Positions 1 to 12,308 of a stretch of DNA of 64,000 nt are shown here, piece after piece (positions within the stretch are counted from its first letter, which is position 1; the number at the start of each line of letters is the position of its first letter). The translations under genes and the position numbers were made by a program. Below the pieces are notes generated by a model, which was not told the origin of the DNA, ran no database searches, and saw only the letters and a program-made list of their open reading frames with translations. The stretch covers positions 179,560 through 243,559 of the forward strand of contig PUQB01000317.1 of NCBI GenBank assembly GCA_003024785.1. Reading direction: 5' to 3'. Source of the DNA: Selaginella tamariscina. Taxonomy: Eukaryota; Streptophyta; Lycopodiopsida; Selaginellales; Selaginellaceae.

Positions 1-3000
1 TCAAGAAAAAATAAATTTGATTAGATTTATATGTGATAGTTTTTTTTTAACATGTTCAAATATGGAACACATATTACGGAGCATAGTGATACACATATGG
101 AGTAATGACCGAGGTATAAAAAAAAGAAAAATAAAAAAAATTATAATATTTTTGATGGCAAATGACACTTACAATTTTCAGATGTATGTCAAATAATAAT
201 ATGTTATTATTATTCCTTTGTCATGTATTCTTATATACTTCAACCTAATTTATATTTTTCTTTTCTTCCTTTTAATTTTAATAGAAGCAAAATATTTTTA
301 TTAAACCTCCTTATATAACAACTTAATTTTTAATGACTTGATTTTCATTTTCTTAATTTCATATTTTAAATTTTTTATATAGATGAATCATAAATGAAAT
401 AAATGTTTAAATAATTATTATTTATTCAATTAGTTAGAGAATGTAATAATAACTTTAAAGATTATAAAGTCATTATTTTGAGTTTATTGTTATAATTAAA
501 ATGGTAATAAGATTTAAACTAGTGTTTCTAATTATTTAATTTATTAATCTAATGGTAATTATTATACATATAGTAAGATTAATTGAAATGAGAGTTTAAA
601 TAGTAATTGCATCATATTGTTTACTTTATGAAAATTCTTATTCAACCATGAATAAACATCTTATAAACAATAAGATATTAGATTTAAATTTGTTTTATTA
701 AAAGGGTTGAAAAATTGACACGATAATGAGTTGATTTTCATTATTTACATGCATTAACACCTTAATTTTTTATTGTTCACAAACATTTTTAATATGTTAC
801 TTAACAAATTTTAATTAATATAATTTATTCTTTGTTTAATTTTAAAATGTTTTCACGTTATAATAACAATTAGTCTTTTCATATTAAGGTTTTAAATGTA
901 TCATAAAACATAATACCTCATTTATATTATACTTAATAAATTTTAATTACCTTGTGTGTTAAGAAAAAAAAATATTAAAATTATAATATAAATGTTCAAT
1001 TAAATTTTTGAGGTGTATGAGCTTAATTTTTCTCAAGAATAATGATTCATTATATAAAATAATTCTTATTATTTGAATATGCATATGTGATAAAACTTAA
1101 AAATTGATTCTTTATAAAATGATTTTTGTTATATAAAGTATTTGCTCACCTCTTTTATAAAATTTAAAAATGATTTTTATATAATGATTAAATTTTAAAA
1201 ATGGGTGTATACACATCTTAATAAAATTTAACGGTGAGATGGTCTTTATTATTTAAGGTATTAATATATTTGTCCATGTTTTTAATGAAATATGAAAGGT
1301 ATTTCTTATAAAATATTTATAATAAATATTTTTTAAGAGATTCAAATATTAAATTATAAAATTATTGTCTTCTAACAATAAGATTGTTAAATTATAAAAT
1401 GAGATGGAATGACTTGAATATTAATTAAATATTTTAATTTTGATATAAATTAAACTCAAGTAAATAACGCTCTTTTATTAAGGCTATTATTTATAAGTTA
1501 ATAAAATTATGAATTTATCTTTTTTTGTTGAAAAATTATGAAGCACTATGAGTAAAAAATTAAAAATAAATTTTTATTTAATAAATTAGTGAAAAAATTA
1601 TTTAGAATCAAAGATTGTGTACAAAAACATAATAAACCCTTAATAATTGTGATACTACTTTTTGATTAAATAATTTGATTTAATATTTATTTATAATTTT
1701 TAAAAATAAAGTCGACGATTAAGGAATCTAGCTGTGTTTTTAACGGATAATAAAATTATCTTTTTAATTCATTTGTGCATTAACCTTTAAAGTTAATAAC
1801 TCAATTATTAATTGCAAAACTTTAATCACCATAACCTTATATTAAAAATGAGTCTTCTTTTGTACTATTAAATTGGAAGATAAATATACACACAAAAACA
1901 TAAGCAAACATGCACACATGCAATTAATGCACCATAATAAAATTTTAATATAAACCTTCAATGATTTTAGTTTAGTATTTTCATTTTTTTTAAAAATAAT
2001 TATTTATTATTAAATAACTCATTTATTAAGATTGTCTGAAAAATTCGTTAATGATGATTTGGCGATTTACAAAATGCATTAAATAATAATTAATAATGTC
2101 ATCACTATATAATCAAACATAATAAAACTTAAATTATTAACGTAATTTCTTAATTTCAATCATTTATAACTTATTTTGTTAGTTAAAGAAAATAATTATG
2201 CTTTGATAAAAATAAAATCACCTCTTTAATATTTTAACATATAATACATTATACCAAAAATTATGTCACAAAAGTAATTATATATATGCATATAATACAT
2301 AAGTATATTCATATATGTATACTTTGAAAAAATATATACATAATGACTTTTCTAAAATATACATAAATGAATGGTTGCATACGACTCCCTCATATTACAC
2401 ACACATACACACATAAATATTTATATACATCTTCATGTATTTAGTTAGATAAGAGGGTAATCATTACATATTTTATTTTACATAAAATAGTTTAGTTGAG
2501 AAATTAACTCTTAAATTTGAATTTGCATATTTTAATTGAATTGAATATAATATTAAGAACTAATGAAAGAGTATAAATAATTAAATAAAAAAGAAAGAAG
2601 GGAACCATAAAAAAATATCTTGTTTATATTATTTTACAAAGTAATTATTTGATTTGTTAAGAAACTTTTGAAGTTCCTATTAAAAACTTTTCAATATATT
2701 TTATATTTCAATTATTTTAAATAACATTATTTAGCTTATACAATGAACTATTATTTGGTAAAAAGTTTTGGTTGAATTTAATAACAAATTTTTGATGTTT
2801 TGATTTTATTATAAAAAATACTAATATGTGCTTATAATTTTCTGAATGTGTGTTAAAATATTAACAAAGCTAATTACTTCATCTTATTATTATTATTTAA
2901 AATATTAAATTTAGATGAATATAGTTAATATACAAGAAATAAATGTAAATCATTCTTTAATGAATCAAAATATTAGTGTTTCATATCTTTATACATGTAG

Positions 3001-4940
3001 AAAAGTAAATAGATAATTTAATAAAATACTATTAACTCTTAAAATGAAAGAGATAAATACATGTAAAAGTAACCTCTTTAAGAATTAACATTTTTTACAT
3101 TAATTTCATTCTTTAATCTCCTTTGTTTTTATTTCACATTTGTAAAAGTAAATTAAATAATAATACTTAATGCTTATTATGGCATCTACAAAATTGCTTT
3201 ATAAAAACAATATTTTATAAAATTAATATGATTTTATCAATCATTTAAATGATTATGATTTATTAATTAATTAATTTATTTATGTCATTATATAAATACT
3301 ATTCATCATTTTATCTTCTGGCACACCACATGCACAAAATGAGAGGCTAAATTTCAATTCAACCCCTTCCTTAATCATATTTAATTAAATTAATTATTTA
3401 AATGATTTATATGTATTTAAAGGATATAAATTAAAAAAAATCCTTTCTGGTTAATGTATTTTATTTGTGTACATGATTTGTTATATATAATTTTTTCTTA
3501 AATACATCCTTAGTTTTTAGTATTTATTAATTAATTAAATATTAATTAATTACCACCAATAAAAGGATTGTTAATCATTATAACGAGAGTTTTTGAATTC
3601 ATTCAACTTTATCATTAATTAAATATACTTTATTTAGAATTTGTATGTGCTTGTGTAGGCAAGTTAATTTAAATTATTATATTTTAAAGCGTTATTTATT
3701 TTTTATATGTTTTTAAAACAAATCTCAATTATAAACTTTCACACAAGAGTTAAACAATATGGTAGACTTTTTATATTAATTAATTAACCTTTTTTAATTA
3801 ATTAAGGCGAATTACTAATTAAAAAAATGAATGAGATATATTGGTGAGGTAGTAATGAGCTTCCATATTAATTGAAAGTGTTAATTAATCTCAAAAATAT
3901 TAATAAATTTATATTAACTTGGAATTACACAACTGTTTGTTTCAACTTATGTTTCATAATCAACAATTTCGAGCTTGATTAAGAATTCGATTGCCTTAGT
4001 ATAACAATCTTTAATTTTTCATTTTCTTTTCTTTAAAGGAGGCCACATAATAAACCCAGATATAATAGAACAAAAATAATTTTTAAAGAATAAAATGAAA
4101 TTTTCTTTTAAATAATTAAAATAAATGAATCGTGATAAAGTAATAATATTCAAATGTATTAATGAATATGGTGTTAACTTAAATTTTTTAAGGTGAACTG
4201 AGTAAATAAATGTTACATAGTATATGTAAAAGGTACGATCTAAAATAATTATAATTAAAATGAGAATTCAAATGATTTTATTAAATTTATTGAAATGTGA
4301 ACTTGAATAAATAAATGTTATAATATATGTAAAAAATGGATATGAAATAAGGAATGAGAATTCAAATGAATAATGATTATTTTATTAAATTGGTCAAGGA
4401 TAATAAAAGTTCTAAGTTTATATTTTGCCCTTATTAATTTGACTATTGAAATTATTAATCTCATTAATTATATCAAAAAATTTCAATAAATTAATTTACA
4501 TATAAAATATACATATATTTTATGTTTAATTTTGATTTTACTTTGTGATGCAGCTTCTAGTGTTAGTCCATACTAAATCACATCTCTCCACACATACACA
4601 TGTACTTACGTCTACATGGTCTAGATGGATACACACATGCAACATGTATACACAACTGTATGTAAATGCATATACAGCTAACTATGAAAGCTTATGTTGT
4701 CATTATCTTTTTGTACATTATTCATATAACATACACAATATTTGCAACGAATAAATTTACTCACAAACTAGTACATTTAAACGAATAATGCATATACAAA
4801 TGCATAGGAACACGTATGTAGCATGCGATATATACACGTATTTGTAAAAGGAAATGTATATAACTTATAGATAGAAATATTAAGTTACACTTGCGCGTGC
4901 GCGTGTGTGCGTGTGTGTGTAACCTTAACCGATGAGATTA
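1..4940. other. AT-rich intergenic DNA
   Basis: Almost five kilobases of very AT-rich sequence with dense stop codons on both strands. I find no exon with plant-like codon content, no RNA gene and no recognisable transposon protein. The short open frame near 4545-4754 is rich in histidine, threonine and tyrosine from CACA/TACA tracts and looks like chance. Scattered ATTAATTA and TATAT runs are low-complexity only. Confidence 0.7.
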
Positions 4941-4949
4941 AACAGGCAT

Positions 4950-5210
4950 TGATTAATTAACAAGTACTGTAGGCTCCAGTACGGACTTCTGAACCGGGTA
5001 CACCTCGAGCACGACCGTGTCCGATACACAAATCCGATCAATGTGAGCTGGTCTGTGCGTTCCGGCGCTTCGAAAAGGAGGTAGCGGACTTCCACGGTAC
5101 GGAGCGGGCTCGTTGGATATACCGTTCAGAAGTGGATGGAGAAAATGCAAAGTGCAAATGCTTCTTTATGCAAATGATTAAACATGCAGATTATTACATG
5201 AAAACATGGA
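4950..5210. other. GC-richer island of unclear coding status
   Basis: About 250 bp with clearly higher GC than its surroundings. It is open in more than one frame: 65 codons on the minus strand, and on the plus strand two adjacent frames that would join with one indel. The plus-strand reading includes an RFEKEVADFHGTERARW-like stretch. I cannot assign a family. It may be an exon or relic of a broken gene just downstream of the WAT1-like gene. Flanking splice sites were not resolved. Confidence 0.25.
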
Positions 5211-5426
5211 TTATTGAGTTAAAAAATAATAATAAAAACATAATGAGATAAACCTATTCAAGTTTAACAAGCTACTAAGTTATACAGAAAGTAAAAAAAC
5301 ACACTCATTGGTCCCCCCACGACCTAGACACAGGCAGTTGCGTTACACCCTTGGGGTCTAGTAACCTGTACAAAGACCCGTTAACGGAATATCCCCTTTA
5401 GGATACCTCCACCGGTTATCTTTCTC

Positions 5427-5540
5427 TTATGAGAAATCGCCAGCTTCTCTGTCTGTTACTCTTCCCCACGTCACACAATACAGTCCTGTAATTATAAGTC
5501 CCCTCCAACAATGCTGGGAAAAAAAAAAATCATATTTCAT

Positions 5541-5611
<71 letters not shown>

Positions 5612-7187
5612 TGTATATAAATACCTTCCGAAGTAGATTGGACTCCCCGTAAGCAAATATGCAAAAATAGAAGAAGCAAAAGGTTGTAGAGGTATATACA
5701 ATGCCACCAAGGAAGGTCCTAGCTGCTTGTTCGTCCATGTTAGCAGTCCGTAGTTCAATGCAGATGCAATTGCTCCCTGTCATATATGTACAAGTATTGT
5801 GTAAGTTCATACGCAAATCTGATTGTATATTATAATACAAATGTAATACATTATAAATACACATATGTATGACTTACAGCATAGAGGACACAGAAAATCT
5901 CAGAGTTCGTTAAGATCCAGTTTGATGGCTCACTTGCTAAAAGCATAGCGGCAAATCCCATCAGTCCTGCTCCGAAGAAGTAAGAGTAAGCCGTCACAGA
6001 CAACGGTGCAGGATATCTTGCTAGTAGCAAAGACTGCAATGAACTTGGCAAGTTTATAGACAAACTGAACACATCATATTTAAATATATGCTTTTGTGTG
6101 TGTATACACACTATATACAAATTTATTGCACATAATGTATATGATTACCTGGAAAACGATATAAACTGACATACACAAGCAGTTTCCTATAAGGCAGAGG
6201 ATGCCAATATGCCACAAATCAACACCAAGCTCGACGAGGACAGTCAATAGCCATCCAACTGGCTCTGGTGAAGGCCTGCCTTCCATTGCCGTTTGAAACT
6301 CGACGCTTTGAAATCCTCCTGCAACTGCTGGGCCTACATACACACACACACATGTACATGTACATACATATAATATCCATAACACAGGCAGGCACACACA
6401 CACACAAGTTAAAGCTAAAACTTTAGAAGACGGTTTTCTTCACTGAATTATGATGGATATATATTTGGTGATAGTTTTGTGTAGTGATATTAATATATAA
6501 CTTTGAGTTACCTTTGTACCATGTCATAAAGAGCGCTCCCAAAGTGCATATTATCACTCCTCCAAGCTTCGCTCTGCCATCGTATCTTTGCCAGTTTACA
6601 CTCTCTGTTCTGCATAAAACATAAAAATTAAATTAGTGTGAAACTTTACAAACTTACGAATGCATATACACATGTGTGTGTATATGACATGCACATACCT
6701 CATGAAAGAGCTAACGCAAACGTGAAGACGGGAATTGCAGGTTGTAGAGCAGCAGCATAAGCAGGAGATGTCAACTTAAGTCCAAGTGTAAAAAGAAGCT
6801 GATTTCCAAAGACCCTGTAAAAAACTTTATTCATAAACTATTCTGAATAATTTTATATATAAGCTCACCCTGTCATTCCAAGGAAGAAAAACGATAATAG
6901 GAGCTGCCGAGTCAGTGGCGGCCTGATTTTCCTGATAAACACTCCACATTATGCATAATGTATCATTTCATATATGATACACACACGCACGCACGCACGC
7001 ACGCGAACCTGTCCTTGTAGAACGCAATTGGAGCAAGAATGGTGATGGCAACGGCATCACGGAGCATACAGAAGACGATCTGATTCATACCGGCGCTTAA
7101 TGCGAGCTTGGTGATGACATGATAGCCACCATAGGCGAGCTGCACAAGCACAAGCGCCGCATGCGCCTTCCGTGATTCCCCTGTCAT
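5427..7187 (-). CDS. WAT1-related (EamA / nodulin MtN21-type) transporter
   Basis: Multi-pass membrane transporter of the plant drug/metabolite superfamily; relatives move auxin, amino acids or other small metabolites. Exon 1 (7187 to about 7010) encodes [20 protein letters not shown] followed by a [17 protein letters not shown] segment, the N-terminal EamA signature and closest to the At4g19185/At5g45370 subgroup. Further exons lie near 6930-6870, 6815-6700, 6610-6510, 6335-6150, 6035-5875 and 5780-5632, each carrying hydrophobic helices; [18 protein letters not shown] marks the second EamA repeat. The last exon (about 5515-5427) ends in a [13 protein letters not shown] helix and a short tail. 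That exon changes frame at the C run 5500-5503 and stops early as written; one missing base would explain it. Introns are short and hold CA/GT or GA tracts. Substrate cannot be predicted. Confidence 0.85.
5541..5611. repeat. (GT)n(GA)n compound microsatellite in WAT1 intron
   Basis: An uninterrupted GT run followed by a GA run on the plus strand, inside the last intron of the WAT1-like gene. On the transcribed strand this is TC then AC. It produces the long serine-leucine and threonine-histidine open frames across this spot, which are not genes. Confidence 0.95.
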
Positions 7188-8483
7188 CTGCCCTAGATTT
7201 TAGGGCAGACTGCACATTTTGATATCATTACCATATATAACGTTTGGACATTAGAAAAAATGAACATAACTATACATCTTTACAACAACATTTGAGTATG
7301 AAATTATTTCGAATATTTCACATTAGGTATTTATTGCAATTATAAATATATGAAAAGTATAAACTTTACATACATTTATAAAACCTCTACTCACAGTATA
7401 AACTTTATACTATAAGTGAGAGTACAGGTGAACACATTATTTAATAAATATATGTATAATTTCTAACGATGGTATTAAATTTCAAAAGTTTCTCTTTATC
7501 TTATATAAATAAATATTTCTTTATAAAGAATTTTTATTAATAACTTAAATATTTAAGATTAAGAAAGAGAGCAATAATAAAAATAAAAAAGAATTAAATA
7601 AAAAGGAAATAGATTATGAGAAAAAGTAAGTTAAAAGTAATAATAATGAATTCATTATGACATTAACAATATTATTTATAAAAATATGAATTTTTATATT
7701 TTTAAATTTTAATGGCTATATCAACAGTAGGATTTATGTTTGAAGATAAAAATCCCACTGCTAATTTTAAATACAAATTAAAATATTTAGATTATAACTT
7801 AAACAATTGTAAGATTACTAAGTGAGTGTGAGTAATCTTATCAATGGCTATAAAGAATTTAATTTCAACAGTTGTAAAGGATTCAAAAAATTCAATTTCA
7901 AATTCAGTTTCAACTGTAAATCTCGCAAACAGACTTAGTATAATCAAAAATCATTATGGATATAATATATATAATGTAATGTCTTTAATATAATATTTTA
8001 AATTAAACTATGCAACTATGGTTTAAAATTTAAAAAATACACTCTCTTCCTAAATTTTGAATTATATTTTAAAAATAATTATAAAATCAAAATATATACG
8101 TGACAAATCTGAATAGTCCAATTAATAATAAGTGGTAACAAATTAAAATTTACAGTTATGGCTTAAATTAGGTTAAATTAATCTATTTAAACTATATTAA
8201 ACTACACTTAATTAAATTCAAACTTAATTAATATAAATACAGTTTTTAAATTTAAATCACGGTCACGACATGTCGGCATGAAGCTATAAAAGTTCCAATA
8301 CCAGGTATTGTAACGTCGACCTACTCAATTTCTCATATGGTAAAAAATACAATTTATTTAAAACATTTTAAACTTTTAGTTGTATTCTTGCGTGTTAAAC
8401 CCAGTTATTCACATATATAACGATCTAAATTTTTATACACATACGTAGTGCAGTCCACAGATTTATAATAAAAAAACATTAAT
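7188..8483. other. AT-rich spacer
   Basis: About 1.3 kb of AT-rich DNA between the 5' end of the WAT1-like gene and the 3' end of the minus-strand Fic gene. No exon, RNA gene or transposon protein was found. It should hold the WAT1 promoter on one side and the Fic 3' UTR on the other. Confidence 0.6.
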
Positions 8484-9485
8484 TTACATAAGAGTATGCA
8501 TAAGAGATGGGTGAATAATAAACGAACCAACAAAGAAAAAAGTGTTCATTTCACGATAAGAGACATATACAAGTAGTAACTTGCGAAAGTAAAGCTGTAT
8601 TGAGCTCAGTGCTGGCTCCCAAGCACAGTCGATGAGGAAAGCAGTGAAGAGTGCCGGGTCACCTTCCGTCTTGTCCATATCATCAGGTAACGAGCTACAG
8701 ACATCTCAGCCATTGTGTTCCTTGTCTGCTTGTCTGGCTCAGGGAGCTTCACCATGAAACCGATGTCTCTCCACAGCATCCATCCTGTTGCACCTGTTAA
8801 AGATCCAAATGTAGAGACATGTTGCTTACCAGCTAGAGCCCGGCTGCAGCGTCCGTTCCCGTCAAAGAAGGGGTGTATCTGGAGAAACTCGAACAAAAAC
8901 TGGCCACTGGCTTGAAACTTCCGCATCAACCGCTCTATGTCCATGTCCTCGCTCTCGTAGTAGAGCCACTACATACATACAGAATTATCTAATCGTATAT
9001 GTATACATGTATGTTAAGAGTTAACATACCTTGACTATCAACTCTCCCACTGAGGCATAAAGTCCATCACGTATTGTCTCCGGTGGGTTGAAGTAGAGCT
9101 CACGCTTGCCGTCCAAGGTAACAGTTTTGGCTGGTAAAACACGCCAATACAGAGGTTCGTCTCCGAGAGCAAGAGCACAAGCAGTAGCCAGATCGTCCAC
9201 CGTAAAGTTCCCGGCATCTAACTTGTCCAGTATTACAGCGGCAAGCTGATGAGGGACCGCACTCTTTCTTGCCTTGACAAGGTCCTCCAGCATTTGCGAT
9301 GTAGTGATCCCAACGTGCCATTCTGCTTCATGTCCTTCAACCCTCCACGGTGGCAACTCCGGCACTCCCATAAGAGATCGTGAATCTGGATGAGCTATGT
9401 TGAGGATGATGAGCACAAGCAATCCTGCTGTGAGACAGCGAATGATTCCACGTACATTGCCGTTTCCACGGGCTACACATCGCAC
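8484..9485 (-). CDS. Fic-domain protein with intact catalytic motif, membrane-anchored or secreted
   Basis: Fic enzymes transfer AMP or other nucleotide moieties to hydroxyl side chains; the metazoan member FICD sits in the ER membrane and modifies BiP. Exon 1 (9485 to about 9028) starts MRCVARGNGNVRG and then has a hydrophobic stretch (GLLVLIILNIA), a likely signal anchor near residues 15-35. Exon 2 (about 8970-8840) encodes WLYYESEDMDIERLMRKF, then QIHPFFDGNGRCSRALAG. This is a complete HxFx(D/E)GN(G/K)RxxR Fic motif with the catalytic histidine. Exon 3 begins at about 8805 after a small intron and carries the rest of the domain. Its C-terminal helix (TAFLIDCAW) is in another frame; the paralogue at 9837-10697 has TAFVIEKAW at the same place, so a one-base shift near 8674-8680 is likely. 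A clear inhibitory (S/T)xxxE(G/N) helix was not found. The start and N-terminus are tentative. Confidence 0.75.
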
Positions 9486-9836
9486 ATGAAAACAAGTTAA
9501 GGAACCGCAGGGAATGGAGATTTACCAGGAAGAGTCGCAAGAGATCCATCGCCCTGCGTTGCCGCTTCTCTCCTTCCTCGTCCTCCTCTCCGCGACATTC
9601 AAACTTCGTCCAAGGGCGCGCAGAATTCGCTTCTAAAAATAGCTTGTACATTTCAAATTCAGGCGGGAATCGCAATCGCCAACATCGCCTGTTCGAAACC
9701 CGTTTCCTTTCAAACAAGGTATAACATCGTGTTACCATCTGTTAACCCTAATAGCAGAGCCCCTGTTATAGGGTTTGTACAGAATTTTAGTATTTAAATT
9801 GCTCGAAACAATTTTGCCCTAGATAGGGTTTTTGGT
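9486..9836. promoter_or_regulatory. Shared divergent promoter of the Fic gene pair
   Basis: 351 bp separate the two predicted start codons. Near the plus-strand gene there are TTAACCCTAATAG and TAGGGTTT elements at about 9742-9832, similar to plant telo-boxes, and TATTTAAAT at about 9790. The minus-strand 5' part is GC-richer and could include a 5' UTR. Co-regulation of the two genes is an inference from the layout. Confidence 0.4.
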
Positions 9837-10697
9837 ATGAGACTTCTGGTGTCTCTGCTTTTGCTCTTGGGGTTGTATAGCGATTCCACTCTGCTGGAGA
9901 GGCCATGGTGGAGGTCGGGCAGCGAACCAACTACGTCACAAATGGTAAGGGAGATGCAAAATTTACACACAACAGGTAAAATAGCTAGTTTTCACCCATC
10001 ATGGCGACTCCTTCATTTTGTTGACACATCTGGAGAGCTCATTAAGCATACGAGAATACCACTCCATCCTGTCAGCGAGACAGAATTCATCAAGGGATGC
10101 ATTCCAAACGTTAACTTTCCCGAGGAGGACATGAATGAAGTCATGCAACTCTACGATGCCATGTCTTATGCCCGAGAACGTCTCTTGCTACCTGTTCCAT
10201 CCGTAAGCTTGGACGATCTCCTTCAGATTCAGCTCAAAGTTGTTGGCAATTCATCAACAACAGCAGGTAAGCTTCTTGGGTTCAATCACACACACACACA
10301 TACATATTGCATGACAGGGTACAGAGACAAGGAAGCGGAGGCTCAACTGATGGGCTACTTGGCCAAGCTGAATATGGAGATGGCAAGGATCCATAAGCTT
10401 CCAGTGAGAGACAGATTTCTGCCTGCCTGCGAGCTTACAGCGTGGTCCATATGGTCCATCCGGCGTCTTCAGCCCTTCTTGGATGGGAATGCACGAGTAT
10501 CTGAAGTCATCAACTCTGTTATTTTGGGAGGGAGTGGAGTCACACATTTCCCTTTTAGGATTTTCAATGTTTGGTCAGAAGCAGGGTATCATTATGCTCT
10601 AATATCCATGAAGCTAACTGCCAATGCCCCCACTCTCAAGGAACTCACCGCCTTTGTCATCGAGAAAGCCTGGTTAGCTTCCAAGTACGGGGGTTAA
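9837..10697 (+). CDS. Fic-like protein with degenerate active site (predicted pseudo-Fic)
   Basis: Paralogue of the minus-strand Fic gene. The N-terminus MRLLVSLLLLLGLYSDS is a clear signal peptide or anchor. The core has RRLQPFLDGNARVSEVI where an active protein has HxFx(D/E)GNGRxxR: the catalytic His is Gln, the second Gly is Ala and the last Arg is Glu. Both proteins share a TTSQM patch near the N-terminus and a TAF(V/L)I..AW C-terminal helix, which supports common ancestry. The frame is open throughout, but 10266-10316 has GTAAGC at its start, TGACAG at its end, is 51 nt long (a multiple of three) and encodes HTHTHT from a CA repeat. It is probably a frame-neutral mini-intron. The protein ends WLASKYGG. 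A non-catalytic partner or regulator of the divergent Fic protein is possible but not shown. Confidence 0.7.
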   Translation: MRLLVSLLLLLGLYSDSTLLERPWWRSGSEPTTSQMVREMQNLHTTGKIASFHPSWRLLHFVDTSGELIKHTRIPLHPVSETEFIKGCIPNVNFPEEDMNEVMQLYDAMSYARERLLLPVPSVSLDDLLQIQLKVVGNSSTTAGKLLGFNHTHTHTYCMTGYRDKEAEAQLMGYLAKLNMEMARIHKLPVRDRFLPACELTAWSIWSIRRLQPFLDGNARVSEVINSVILGGSGVTHFPFRIFNVWSEAGYHYALISMKLTANAPTLKELTAFVIEKAWLASKYGG

Positions 10698-10829
10698 CTC
10701 CAATATGTACTCAAAGTTCTTATATGCAACAGTTGAGTTCTCTCATATATATGTACTTATTTATTAAAACATTCGTTAAAGTTTAACATTTTTCTTTTAG
10801 CAAAAAATCAATTAAACTCCGTACTTTCT

Positions 10830-12308
10830 CTATGCGGAGTCATCCAATGCAGCGACCCCAGGGAGCACTTTGCCTTCAAGAAGTTCCAAGCTGGCACCAC
10901 CCCCAGTTGATATGTGGCTCATTCTGTCTGCAACACCAGCCTTCTCCACAGCAGCCACTGAATCTCCACCACCTATGATTGTAGTCACGCCCTTGTCACT
11001 CAACTCCGCAAGCTTAAGTGCGATTGCCTGTAACAATCCACACATATGTTAATATGTGTTAATACGTGTGTTATGTACACTTACGTCTGTGCCAACAGCG
11101 AAGTTCTTAAACTCAAACACTCCCATTGGACCGTTCCAGATGATGGTCTTTGTGGTATCCAGTGCCTCCTCAAATGTCTTGATCGCATCAGGTCCGATAT
11201 CAAGTCCCATCCATCCCTCAGGGATGGCAGAAGCCGAGACAATCTGTAAGAAAACACATCAGTCTCTGTGTATGTGTGTACTGATATGTATGTATACCTT
11301 GCTAGATGCATCGGCTGCGAACTTGTCAGCAACTACGACATCAGTGGGCAAGAGAAGCTTAACACCCTTAGACTTGGCTTTCTCCATGAGCTCCGTGGCC
11401 AGCGAAAGCTTGTCATCCTCCACGAGAGAGGATCCGACAGACATGCCTTGTGCTTTAAGGAAAGTGAAGATCATTCCTCCTCCGAGAAGGAGAATGTCAC
11501 AGTTTTCCAACAGAGACTCAAGCACTCCAATCTTCGTCGACACCTTAGAGCCTCCAACATGGCTGCAAACGGCCTCTTTGGGCTCGAGACTGCTCCCACA
11601 AGGTAATCCAATTCCTACACAAGTAGGAAAGTTAGATATGTATGTTCACACACACACGCGCGCGCTAACACACACCTTCTGAAGAAGGAAACCTGCAACA
11701 GCAGGTTTGATGAACTTGGTGATGCCCTCAGTGGAGGCATGAGCCCTGTGGGCAGTTCCAAATGCATCGTTCACATACAGATCGGCAAGGCAGCCAATTT
11801 CTTGGCATGCTCCACGTCGTTCTTCTCCTCCTCTTTATAAACCTCAGGTTCTCAAGTAGCAACACACCACCCTCGGGTAGCTCTGCTATTTTCTTCTCTA
11901 CCTCGGGGCCGACTGAGTCCTCCGCTTGCTCAACCTGTATATATTCATATCAGTACTGTATATACAATATATAAATAATATTATACCTTCAAACGGAGAA
12001 GTTCTGAGAGCCTCGGTACAAGAGGTGCAAGGCAGCAGCTCTTTGTGTAGCCCTTAGGTCGTCCCTGTAAAGCACACAAAAGTTAGCCTTCCGTGTGTGT
12101 GTGCGTGGTATCTTACAAGGTGGCTGGCGAGGATGACTTTGGCACCGTATTTGACGAGATACTGAATCGTAGGGACAGCAGCGCGGAGACGTGTATCATC
12201 CGTGATCGCTTGATTGGCATCAAGCGGAACGTTGAGATCCGCTCTCACGAACACGCGCTTCCCCTTGAGATCGGCCTCCTTCAAATCCCCAACACTCCTC
12301 TTCGTCAT
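10830..12308 (-). CDS. PGK: Phosphoglycerate kinase, cytosolic type
   Basis: Catalyses 1,3-bisphosphoglycerate + ADP to 3-phosphoglycerate + ATP in glycolysis. It begins [20 protein letters not shown] without a transit peptide, hence a cytosolic call. Exons, in transcript order: 12308 to about 12118 (VRADLNVPL, the substrate-binding N-domain), 12062-11988 (GRPKGYTK...RLSELL), 11937 to about 11676 ([20 protein letters not shown]), 11615-11299 (PFAAM, then [16 protein letters not shown] and [10 protein letters not shown]), 11244-11085 ([22 protein letters not shown]), and 11030-10830 ([33 protein letters not shown], ending ALDDSA). All classical PGK blocks are present in order. Three single-base losses, near 11557, 11784 and 11841, shift frame inside very conserved blocks. 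Each is a shortened homopolymer and probably an assembly error. Introns are about 50-60 nt or slightly longer. Confidence 0.95.

Noticed and set aside
4545-4754. 69-codon plus-strand ORF
   Set aside because: Composition follows the CACA/TACA-rich DNA, and there is no domain or context.
5427-5864. 145-codon minus-strand frame as a gene
   Set aside because: Its middle is a Leu-Ser/Thr-His run from the microsatellite. The true content is two WAT1 exons and the intron between them.
8484-10697. Bacterial contamination as source of the Fic genes
   Set aside because: Both genes contain introns with GT-AG borders and CA tracts like their neighbours, and lie between normal plant genes. Ancient transfer cannot be excluded but is not shown here.
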